Below are positions 45,448 to 52,819 of a stretch of 54,814 nt of DNA, piece after piece. The notes below the pieces were generated by a model. That model saw nothing but the letters and a program-made list of their open reading frames with translations. It was not told the DNA's origin and did not search any database. The position numbers were made by a program, and so were the translations under genes. This stretch comes from a gamma proteobacterium HTCC2207. Its GTDB lineage: Bacteria > Pseudomonadota > Gammaproteobacteria > Pseudomonadales > Porticoccaceae. The DNA lies in NCBI GenBank assembly GCA_905182265.1, contig CAJJAO010000022.1, forward strand, positions 1-54,814, read 5' to 3'. Each line of letters begins with the position of its first letter. The first letter of the stretch is position 1.

Positions 45448-45971
45448 AACATTATGAATACAGCCTGAGTTTTTCTCTGGCCAAAGCCACCAAAACCTCT
45501 GAGGAGTGCACTGACCTTTTGTTTGAGGCCGGTTGCGATGACGCGGTTGTTGGCGTGGGTGCAGCGAACTCTATTGCCCTGACCTTTGATCGACACAGCG
45601 ACACAGCAGAGTCCGCGATACGGCAGTCAATTGCGCAGGTCACTATGGCTATTGCGGGGGCAGAATTATTGGAGGTCAAGCCAGACCTTGTAGGGCTCTC
45701 TGATATTGCCGAGCTGGTGGGCTGTTCGCGCCAGAATATTCGCCAGCTAGCCGCCGACACAAAAACGCCTTTTCCCCAGCCTAGCGCCACTGGCAGCGTG
45801 CCGCTCTGGCACTTCTATGAAGTGGGCCTGTGGTTGATGGACAACAAGCGAGTGAAGTCCAAGCCAACCCTCGAGTCTTTAGAAGTCTCTAAGACTGCCT
45901 TCAAGTTAAATATGGACGTTCAGCACCAGCGTTTTGAACGATGCGTTGCTGATAACAAGCCAACCTATTAA
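45444..45971 (+). CDS. HTH DNA-binding protein, probable antitoxin partner
   Basis: A 175-residue protein. The N-terminal half (1-80) is an alpha/beta domain with TDLLFEAGCDDAVVGVG; the C-terminal half has a MerR/excisionase-like helix-turn-helix, LVGLSDIAELVGCSRQNIRQLA, followed by PFPQPS and LWHFYEVGLWL. I know this architecture as the regular neighbour of the HicA-like small protein encoded just upstream. Start overlaps that frame by four bases (ATGA), so translation is coupled. It probably represses the operon through the palindrome at 45129 and neutralises the toxin. It remains intact although the toxin frame is broken. Confidence 0.75.
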   Translation: MKHYEYSLSFSLAKATKTSEECTDLLFEAGCDDAVVGVGAANSIALTFDRHSDTAESAIRQSIAQVTMAIAGAELLEVKPDLVGLSDIAELVGCSRQNIRQLAADTKTPFPQPSATGSVPLWHFYEVGLWLMDNKRVKSKPTLESLEVSKTAFKLNMDVQHQRFERCVADNKPTY

Positions 45972-46009
45972 GTCGATTATTTCTCGAAAACCACAACCCC
46001 TGTTTTGGG

Positions 46010-47182
46010 CTACAGCCCAAACTGACGTGCGGCAAGGTCACGCATAATTTCTTCAGAGCCACCGCCAATCGCATTAACCCGCACCTCGCGATAAATACGC
46101 TCAACACGGTTGCCGCGCATATAACCAGCACCACCCAATATCTGCATCGCTTCCCGGGCACAGAACTCCATGGTCTGGCTGCACTGCACTTTTAATAGGG
46201 CGATATCACCCGCGTTCTCGTTGCCCGCCTGCACCTGCTGACAAGTCAGCTGCAAATAGGCCTGAGTGGCATTAATACGCTGCTTCATCTCGGCAATCTT
46301 GTGGCGTATTACCTGATGGTCGGCCAGGCGTTTGCCAAAGGTCTGGCGCTCGCGAGCCCAGATCACTGCATCTTCTAGGCATACTCTTGAGAAAGCTTCC
46401 ATTGCCGCTGACATGGCTAGACGCTCAGAGTTAAAGTTATTCATAATTACGCTGAACCCTTTATTTTCCTGACCCAACAAGTTGCCAACCGGCACCCGTA
46501 CATTGTCAAAATAAATGGTCGCTGTATCGGAGCACCACCAGCCCTGTTTTTTATCCAGAGAGGTGCGCGAAAAGCCCTCTGCATCTGCCGGAATCAACAG
46601 CGCAGACACACCACCAGCACCTTCACCACCAGTGCGCACTGCGGTGGTAATCCAGTTGGCATTCATGCCACCGGTAATATAGGTTTTTGAGCCATTGACC
46701 ACATAGTGGTCCCCGTCGAGGCGTGCCGTGGTCTGCAATTGCGCCACATCAGAGCCGCCGCCAGGTTCGGTAATACCTAGGGAAATACGCTTGGTACCGG
46801 CCAGTACAGGCGGCGCTACCATCTGTTTAATAGCGTCGCTGCCAAAGTTAATCACCGGCGGTAAACCAATACCATGCACCATCAATGTGGCGGCCACACC
46901 GCCCACTGCAATACGCGCCATCTCTTCATTGACGATAATGCTGTGCCAGACATCTATGCCCTCAGAGGTACCACCGAATTCTTCTGGAAACCCAAGGCCC
47001 AACAAACCAACCTCAGCAGCTTTGGGCCATAACTCATCCGGGATAGCACCGTTTTCGTCCCAGTCTTCAGCGTAGGGGATTACCTCACGATCGAAGAAAC
47101 GACGCAGTTGCGCCCGCCATTCATGGTGTTCAGCCGTTAGGCTGCTATTAGGCAAACGTGCGCTATCGAAGTCCAGTGACAT
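46010..47182 (-). CDS. Acyl-CoA dehydrogenase
   Basis: A 390-residue flavoprotein with all family signatures: LGITEPGGGSDVAQL FAD loop, YITGGMNANW, the substrate region NFNSERLAMSAAM, FGKRLADHQVIRHKIAEM, and the C-terminal ILGGAGYMRGNRVERIYREVR with the catalytic-region Glu-Ile pattern GGGSEEIMRDLAA. It resembles AtuD/citronellyl-CoA and isovaleryl/long-chain types and, unlike the paired dehydrogenases, looks self-sufficient. It lies 201 bases after an AraC-type regulator on the same strand. The stop codon sits in a small TTTGGGCT/AGCCCAAA hairpin. Confidence 0.9.
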   Translation of the reverse strand: MSLDFDSARLPNSSLTAEHHEWRAQLRRFFDREVIPYAEDWDENGAIPDELWPKAAEVGLLGLGFPEEFGGTSEGIDVWHSIIVNEEMARIAVGGVAATLMVHGIGLPPVINFGSDAIKQMVAPPVLAGTKRISLGITEPGGGSDVAQLQTTARLDGDHYVVNGSKTYITGGMNANWITTAVRTGGEGAGGVSALLIPADAEGFSRTSLDKKQGWWCSDTATIYFDNVRVPVGNLLGQENKGFSVIMNNFNSERLAMSAAMEAFSRVCLEDAVIWARERQTFGKRLADHQVIRHKIAEMKQRINATQAYLQLTCQQVQAGNENAGDIALLKVQCSQTMEFCAREAMQILGGAGYMRGNRVERIYREVRVNAIGGGSEEIMRDLAARQFGL

Positions 47183-47324
47183 AATAATAGTAACTCTCTG
47201 TTTATTGGCAGATAGAATTTAGACTTAGATATTAGGCTCGATGCTAATTGCCGACAAGCTAATGAGTGCCATTTAGTTGGGAATAAATGCCAACCAAAAA
47301 GGCCTCTACCTGCAATGAAAATCG

Positions 47325-47394
47325 TTACTTGCGCCGGCTATTTATTACTTACGCCGGCTGATGTTACTTACGTCGGCTATTTATTACTTACGTC
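47325..47394 (-). repeat. 19-20-nt tandem units copying the regulator's last codons and stop
   Basis: Units at 47325-47344, 47345-47363 and 47364-47383 plus the in-gene segment 47384-47394. On the minus strand each ends in CGTAAGTAA or CGCAAGTAA, i.e. Arg-Lys-stop, the true end of the AraC-type protein. Confidence 0.95.
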
Positions 47395-48418
47395 TATAGT
47401 CTCGAGGCGAAACCCCATGCCAGCTTTTGAAGGCACTAGAAAAAGAACCCTGATCTGCATAGCCCAGCAAAAAGGCTATTTCAGTGATACCCAGGCGGTT
47501 ATCGGCAAGATAGCGCAGGGCCACCTTCGAACGAACCTCCTGTAAAACATTTAAAAAGTTAGTGTCACGTGCAGAGAGCCGGCGCTGCAACGTACGCCTA
47601 GAGATATTAAGCTTGCTAGCAAGTTTATCGATGGTCGCTTCGCCCTCGGGCAAATACTGAATAATCGATCGTTTCAGGCTCGACAGCAGTTGATCGGCTG
47701 GGTCATCACCGGCAAAAAAGTCACGAAACGGATGCTCTTGATCTGGCCCGCTATGATGGTCCTGTTGAAGCAGAGGAAAGTCTAAGGCGACAGCATTAAA
47801 AAACAGGCTACTGTACTGTTGATCAAAATCTAGATTAGACCCAAAGGTATCTTCTAACACCGATAGGTCTTGAGGTTTAGCATAGGTAAACTGAGCTTTC
47901 ACCACAGGCACGGGCATCGCGCAAAGAGAGTTAATAATGCTCGTCGCGGCTCCCAGTACCTCATCGCTAATGAATCGCTTGCGGCCGGTCTCTGCTAATA
48001 GAGGCTCCCAGCGCAACTCTACAAGGTCCATATCTCGGTGAGCGGTCACCTTACCAATATCACCACGCAGCTCTAACAGGTTTGGCAGTAAGTTGAGATA
48101 GTCTCTAAAAGACTGGCAGACCGTTGCCATATAGAGTTGCAAATTGAGCCCCTTAAGGGCAGTCACGCGCCCTACCCTAAGGCCAATGTCCGCATCGCCG
48201 GTCGCGTTGGCGGCCAGCTGAAACAACCTAAAGTAGCTGTTAACCGGAAAACGTCGATCGGGGATTTTAAGCTCAGCATCATCCAAGCCAGAATCTGTTA
48301 GCAGCTGTTGCCTGTTAACGCCCAGCTGCTCAGAAACTTGCAAAATAGTCTGCACTGGCGCTGCATAAACAGTCCAGCTCGGGTCTATTGGGAATTTACT
48401 GTCAGAGACTGTCGGCAT
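47384..48418 (-). CDS. AraC-family transcriptional regulator
   Basis: A 344-residue regulator with an N-terminal arabinose-binding-like domain (about 15-200, OruR/ArgR-type) and a C-terminal AraC HTH (about 245-340: KLNISRRTLQRRLS; ITEIAFLLGYADQGSFSSAFKSWHGVSPRDYR). Members of this type control fatty-acid, alkane or amino-acid catabolism. The frame is open to a TTG at 48448, but neither start has a good ribosome site; the ATG at 48418 is chosen. It probably regulates the acyl-CoA dehydrogenase that follows, and perhaps the SCP2 or AtuA-like genes. Confidence 0.88.
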   Translation of the reverse strand: MPTVSDSKFPIDPSWTVYAAPVQTILQVSEQLGVNRQQLLTDSGLDDAELKIPDRRFPVNSYFRLFQLAANATGDADIGLRVGRVTALKGLNLQLYMATVCQSFRDYLNLLPNLLELRGDIGKVTAHRDMDLVELRWEPLLAETGRKRFISDEVLGAATSIINSLCAMPVPVVKAQFTYAKPQDLSVLEDTFGSNLDFDQQYSSLFFNAVALDFPLLQQDHHSGPDQEHPFRDFFAGDDPADQLLSSLKRSIIQYLPEGEATIDKLASKLNISRRTLQRRLSARDTNFLNVLQEVRSKVALRYLADNRLGITEIAFLLGYADQGSFSSAFKSWHGVSPRDYRRK

Positions 48419-48601
48419 AGCTAGCGATATTATTCTCGTATTGCTCAATTATTACTTTAACACCAGCGCATAAGCCGATCCAATCATTGCGGGAGTATTG
48501 CGACTATAAAATGGCGGCTATAAAGAGGCTGAGCCACTTTATATTAATTCTTATTAATTTTTATCTAGCCTGCAATGTAGAAGATGACATATCCATAAAT
48601 A

Positions 48602-48617
48602 CTGTATATATTAACAG
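48602..48617 (+). promoter_or_regulatory. LexA box upstream of imuA
   Basis: CTGTATATATTAACAG matches the E. coli-type SOS box CTG-N10-CAG with an AT-rich centre. It is 42 bases before the imuA ATG. Confidence 0.9.
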
Positions 48618-48659
48618 TAGTTAAGAAATTAGTCTTACTCGTAACGCAGCTTCCATCCA

Positions 48660-49370
48660 ATGCCTAATAACAATATCGCGGCAGTATTAACCCGCACAGA
48701 TACATGGCGTGGTCGCAACCAGCGCTCACCTCGCCGCACTCTTAGTACTGGTCATCGCAGCTTAGATCTTCTATTACAGGGTGGCTGGCCGGTCTCCTCG
48801 ATTACTGAACTTTTACCCCAGCAGCCTGGTATTGGTGAGCTGAGTTTACTGCTGCCTACCCTTAAATATTATGCAGACAACAATCAGCTCTGCGTCTGGC
48901 TTGACCCTCCTTACCAGCCCTATGCGCCGGCGCTTGTCGGCGCCAATATTGCGCTGAATAAGCTTCTATTAGTGCGCAGCAAAAGCCATGGCGAATGGCT
49001 GTGGGCTGCTGAGCAGTCTATTCGCAGTGGCGCGCTATTAATGGCATGGACAAGGCAGCCATCACCGCGCTATGCCGACCTGCGTAAACTGCAACTGGCT
49101 GCGGCTGATAGTGGCAATGCGGCATTTCTGTTTAGCAGCCCAAGTAAGGTATTAGGCTCACCATCACCAGTGGCATTGCGCCTGGAGCTCGAGAGTCTGG
49201 GTGTAAACCAGCTGCTATTAACCCTGCATAAGATGCGCGGTAAAGCCGCCGGGGAAAAACTCGCACTCTCTCTTGGTGAGCCCTGGGCTCAAAGAACCGA
49301 CTTAGCCATGTTGCCGGTTGATCGCCATCATGGTTATTTAAGTAACCCTATTTTGCGATTAAACGGTTAA
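48660..49370 (+). CDS. imuA: Translesion synthesis accessory protein ImuA
   Basis: A 236-residue RecA/SulA-like protein. STGHRSLDLLLQGGWPVSSITELL and the later LLQQPGIGELSLLLPTL region carry the degenerate RecA fold; a true Walker A is absent, as in known ImuA. It is part of the SOS-induced imuA-imuB-dnaE2 mutagenesis set, in which ImuA interacts with ImuB. The upstream LexA box and 3-base gap to imuB show co-expression. Start ATG has no strong ribosome site. Confidence 0.88.
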   Translation: MPNNNIAAVLTRTDTWRGRNQRSPRRTLSTGHRSLDLLLQGGWPVSSITELLPQQPGIGELSLLLPTLKYYADNNQLCVWLDPPYQPYAPALVGANIALNKLLLVRSKSHGEWLWAAEQSIRSGALLMAWTRQPSPRYADLRKLQLAAADSGNAAFLFSSPSKVLGSPSPVALRLELESLGVNQLLLTLHKMRGKAAGEKLALSLGEPWAQRTDLAMLPVDRHHGYLSNPILRLNG

Positions 49371-49373
49371 CCT

Positions 49374-50837
49374 TTGAAGCAGGATATCTGGCTATATCTG
49401 CACTTCCCGCTGCTGGCAATGGAAACATTATTGCCGCAGATGCCTGAAGAACAAGCCCATAAACCTCTCGCCATTGTCAGGCTGCACAAAAATGCCCAGC
49501 TGGTGCTGTGCTGCAATACTCAGGCATCGGCCTGGGGAATAGAGCCCGAGCTGTCGCTTTCTACCGCGCTGGCCCTGTGCCCTGATCTGTTGGTATTGCC
49601 AAGGCAGCTCGAACAGGAACAGCGTCACCTGCAACAGCTGGCACTAGTGGCCTATAGCTTTAGCCCCCTAGTTATTTTGTATAACGATATTGGTCTATGG
49701 CTAGAGATATCTGGCTGCCATAAGCTGTTTAAAGGCTACGATACTCTGTTACAAGATCTTGAGAAAAGGCTGCGTGATCAGTCTATTACGGCGATTAATG
49801 GTATTGCCCAAAACCCCCTCGCGGCACAGCTACTCTGCCAATCTAGCTTTCAGACCCAGCTGCCCAGTTCTACAGCTATGCAGCGCAATCTATTGGCAAC
49901 AGACTTAACTCGCCTAGACACTAGCCACAAACAGCAGCAGAGTTTTAAGCAGCTTGGCTTAAATACCTTGGGGGATTTATTTGCTCTACCCCGTAGCGCC
50001 CTAAGCCGTCGTTTTGATGGGCAGCTCATGGCCATCATCCAACAGTTAAAAAGCGAAAAGCCTTTTACTGCAACTCCGTTTCAACCGGCCAATATATTTC
50101 ATGATGTGGTTCAAAACCCTCAGGGCATTTTTAACAAAGAGAGTTTGTTGTTCCCGATGAAAGGATTATTACAACGGCTATGCCAGTATTTGACTGCACG
50201 GCAATGTCACTGCCTTGAAATTGAATGGCGCTTTGAGCCTTTGATAGGAGAGCCACAAAAGATGCAGATGCAGCTCTCTGGCAGCCAAAACAACTGGTCG
50301 AGTTTATTAACCCTAAGCCGATTACAGCTAGAGCGACTGGAGCTACCTAGAAGCATTGAACAGATTAGCCTCTACAGCGAACAGTTTATCGAGGCACCAA
50401 TGGGCGTGTTTAATCTGGACCTATTCGGTGACCAGCAGTCCACCCAAGAGTCCTGCGAGTTAATTGACCGTCTGAATGCGCGCCTAGGCATAGAGGCCCT
50501 ATCACAGCCGATACTCAGCGAAGAATACTTGCCCGAACAGGCGAGCACATTGGGGCTGCCTGGTGTGCTGAGTAAATCCAATATTAAGGACCCATCTAAA
50601 GCACCCCAACCCCTGTGGTTATTAACAGAACCTGCACCCGTACAGATGCGCAATCAACAGCTGTACTGGCGCCAGCCGCTGTCTATTATCAGCGGGCCAG
50701 AACGTGTTTGTGGTAACTGGTGGCAGAGCGAACAACAGCGCGATTATTATCTGGCTTGCGACAATAAAGGGGCACGCTATTGGTTATTTAGGGAGACAGC
50801 TAATCAACGCTGGTTTGTCCATGGGCTCTTTTCCTAA
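49374..50837 (+). CDS. imuB: ImuB, catalytically degenerate Y-family polymerase-like protein
   Basis: A 487-residue DinB-like protein that acts as hub for ImuA, DnaE2 and the beta clamp. It starts WLYLHFPLLAME as in other ImuB; the Y-family acidic motif (DxD/SxDE) is not recognisable, consistent with loss of polymerase activity. The C-terminal half has the WxxEPxxGExQ-like ImuB domain and GPERVCGNWWQSEQQRDYY. The start codon is TTG at 49374 and follows imuA by three bases. Confidence 0.87.
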   Translation: MKQDIWLYLHFPLLAMETLLPQMPEEQAHKPLAIVRLHKNAQLVLCCNTQASAWGIEPELSLSTALALCPDLLVLPRQLEQEQRHLQQLALVAYSFSPLVILYNDIGLWLEISGCHKLFKGYDTLLQDLEKRLRDQSITAINGIAQNPLAAQLLCQSSFQTQLPSSTAMQRNLLATDLTRLDTSHKQQQSFKQLGLNTLGDLFALPRSALSRRFDGQLMAIIQQLKSEKPFTATPFQPANIFHDVVQNPQGIFNKESLLFPMKGLLQRLCQYLTARQCHCLEIEWRFEPLIGEPQKMQMQLSGSQNNWSSLLTLSRLQLERLELPRSIEQISLYSEQFIEAPMGVFNLDLFGDQQSTQESCELIDRLNARLGIEALSQPILSEEYLPEQASTLGLPGVLSKSNIKDPSKAPQPLWLLTEPAPVQMRNQQLYWRQPLSIISGPERVCGNWWQSEQQRDYYLACDNKGARYWLFRETANQRWFVHGLFS

Positions 50838-50862
50838 CCAACCCATCAACAAACCAGTGTTT

Positions 50863-51005
50863 AAAAAAGCCTTTAGCTAACTTTATAAAAAGCCTTTAGC
50901 CCTTTATAAAAAGCCCTTTAGCCAACTTCATAAAAAGCCTTTAGCTAACCTTAATGAAAAGCCCTTTAGCCCTTTATAAAAAGCCTTTAGCCTTTTATGA
51001 AAAAC
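50863..51005. repeat. Six degenerate units of AAAAAGCCTTTAGC between imuB and the ligase
   Basis: The motif AAAAGCC(C)TTTAGC occurs six times with spacing of about 19-24 bases, with spacers such as TAACTTTAT and CCTTTAT. It fills almost the whole gap between two convergent genes. A 12-bp palindrome CCTCTTAAGAGG (51010-51021) next to it includes the ligase stop codon. Confidence 0.93.
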
Positions 51006-51013
51006 CTTCCCTC

Positions 51014-52540
51014 TTAAGAGGCTTCTTTTAGTTTGAACTTCTGAACCTTACCCGCCGGGTTTCTCGGCAGTATATCGATAAACTGTAACTTGCTAGGTAG
51101 CTTATAACGAGCCAAAGACTCACCAGCAAAATCGCGCAGCTCTTCCAAGGTAAGTTCAGCACCCTCTTCCAATACAGCAATCGCCGTCACAGCCTCTCCC
51201 CATTTATCATCAGGTAGACCAATAACAGCTACCTCAACAATTGATGGGTGGCCATAGAGAACCGACTCAACTTCCGCGGGGTAAACATTTTCGCCACCAC
51301 TAATCACCATGTCTTTAACGCGGTCACAGAGGAATAAAAAGTCTTCGTCATCCAAATAACCTATATCACCACTGTGGAACCAACCCTGAGTATCAATAGC
51401 TTCGGCAGTGGCATCTTCACGATTCCAGTAACCCTTCATCACGTTGGGGCCTTTAATGCAGACCTCTCCGTGCACGCCAGCAGCAACAGGATTATTGTGT
51501 TCATCAACAATACGCACTTCGGTAAACATAGGGGCCTTACCTGCAGAGCCCACTTTAACCATAGCCAAATCACTGGCTAACAGGCTGGCAAAAGGTGCAG
51601 TCTCCGTTAAGCCGTAACCCTGGCAGAAGTTAATGCCACGCTCGCCATAGGTTTTAATCAGCGGTACAGGCACAGGTGCACCACCGCAGGTTAATGTCTC
51701 AATACTAGACAGATCGGTAGTAGCAAATTTTTCATGCTGAACCATCATCAGGAACATAGTCGGTGCACCAAACATGGTGGTGACCCTGTGCTTCTCAATT
51801 AGCGCCAACACCTGCTCTGCATCAAAGCTGCGCAGTAAAACAACCTCGATACCTTTGCCCAGCGATAGCAGTGTGGTGACATTAAGGCCGCCAATATGGA
51901 ATAGCGGAGCGCAAGTTAGCGTAGTGCCAGAAAGGCCATCTTCGCCAAAGCACACATTGATGCTATTCCAGAAAATATTGCCATGAGTAAGCATTGCGCC
52001 TTTTGGCAAACCGGTGGTACCAGAGGTGTACATAATAAAGGCGACTTCATCGCCGTCGACTTTTTCGCTAGCGGCGATAGGTTGCGCGGCAGCCATAAGA
52101 GGCTCAAGAGCTTCCCAATTATCGGCATCGGCTTCGGCAGTAATATAGCGAGTGCACTCAAGGTTAGCTCGCTCCTCATCAATAACCGGGCGCAGCATAT
52201 CGTCCACAACCAACGTACTAATACCCGCATCATTGGCAATAAAGCGAACTTCAGGGCCAGTTAAACGAAAGTTTAAAGGCACAAATACCGCACCCAGACA
52301 GCCACAGGCATAGAGCATCTCTAAAAACACTGGGTGATTAAGACCAATATAACCAACACGATCACCAGTAGAAATACCGCCAGCGCGGAGCACAGCGGCC
52401 ATGCGGCGCACGCGATCACCTAGCTCGGCAAAGGTTTGCGTGTGGCCTTCAAAAGTAATGGCTGGTTTATCTGGTGAAATAGCTGCGCGACGCAAAATAG
52501 TCTGGCCTAAACCGATATCTGCGGTCTGTAAATTTGACAT
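51014..52540 (-). CDS. Long-chain acyl-CoA ligase (AMP-binding)
   Basis: A 508-residue adenylate-forming enzyme with YTSGTTGLPKGAML (about 170-183), GYGLTETAPF, the GWFHSGDIGYLD motif and the C-terminal lysine in PRNPAGKVQKFKL. It is of the FadD3/short-branched acid type rather than membrane FadD, and could activate branched or cyclic acids. GGGGA precedes the ATG. It stands on the opposite strand between imuB and dnaE2, where the mutagenesis cassette is normally contiguous. Confidence 0.9.
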   Translation of the reverse strand: MSNLQTADIGLGQTILRRAAISPDKPAITFEGHTQTFAELGDRVRRMAAVLRAGGISTGDRVGYIGLNHPVFLEMLYACGCLGAVFVPLNFRLTGPEVRFIANDAGISTLVVDDMLRPVIDEERANLECTRYITAEADADNWEALEPLMAAAQPIAASEKVDGDEVAFIMYTSGTTGLPKGAMLTHGNIFWNSINVCFGEDGLSGTTLTCAPLFHIGGLNVTTLLSLGKGIEVVLLRSFDAEQVLALIEKHRVTTMFGAPTMFLMMVQHEKFATTDLSSIETLTCGGAPVPVPLIKTYGERGINFCQGYGLTETAPFASLLASDLAMVKVGSAGKAPMFTEVRIVDEHNNPVAAGVHGEVCIKGPNVMKGYWNREDATAEAIDTQGWFHSGDIGYLDDEDFLFLCDRVKDMVISGGENVYPAEVESVLYGHPSIVEVAVIGLPDDKWGEAVTAIAVLEEGAELTLEELRDFAGESLARYKLPSKLQFIDILPRNPAGKVQKFKLKEAS

Positions 52541-52819
52541 GAAAAATCCCCTAAGATTTATTGTGTTATTGGGTTGCTCGCTGTCCCGCGGCTATCCCTT
52601 ATTTTTTGATTGGCTCAATCATAAAAGCTGCGCTGCAAAATATCCATTACTTCATCACAGGCTTGAGAGCTTACACCTCTTAAACCAAAGTAAATAAATG
52701 CAAGACCATATACCGGGTATCAATAAGCTCACATAAGCATCCATTCTGGAAATTACACTGCACTGAGGCTATACTGGTTATATATACAGTATTAATCTCT
52801 ACTAGCAGTTGTATACCTT
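52541..52819. other. Divergent intergenic region between ligase and dnaE2
   Basis: About 280 bases with no gene. Apart from the LexA box near the dnaE2 start, I see no other recognisable site. Confidence 0.5.
52774..52789 (+). promoter_or_regulatory. LexA box upstream of dnaE2
   Basis: CTGGTTATATATACAG fits CTG-N10-CAG with a TATATATA centre. It is 31 bases before the dnaE2 ATG, giving dnaE2 its own SOS control apart from imuAB. Confidence 0.88.
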
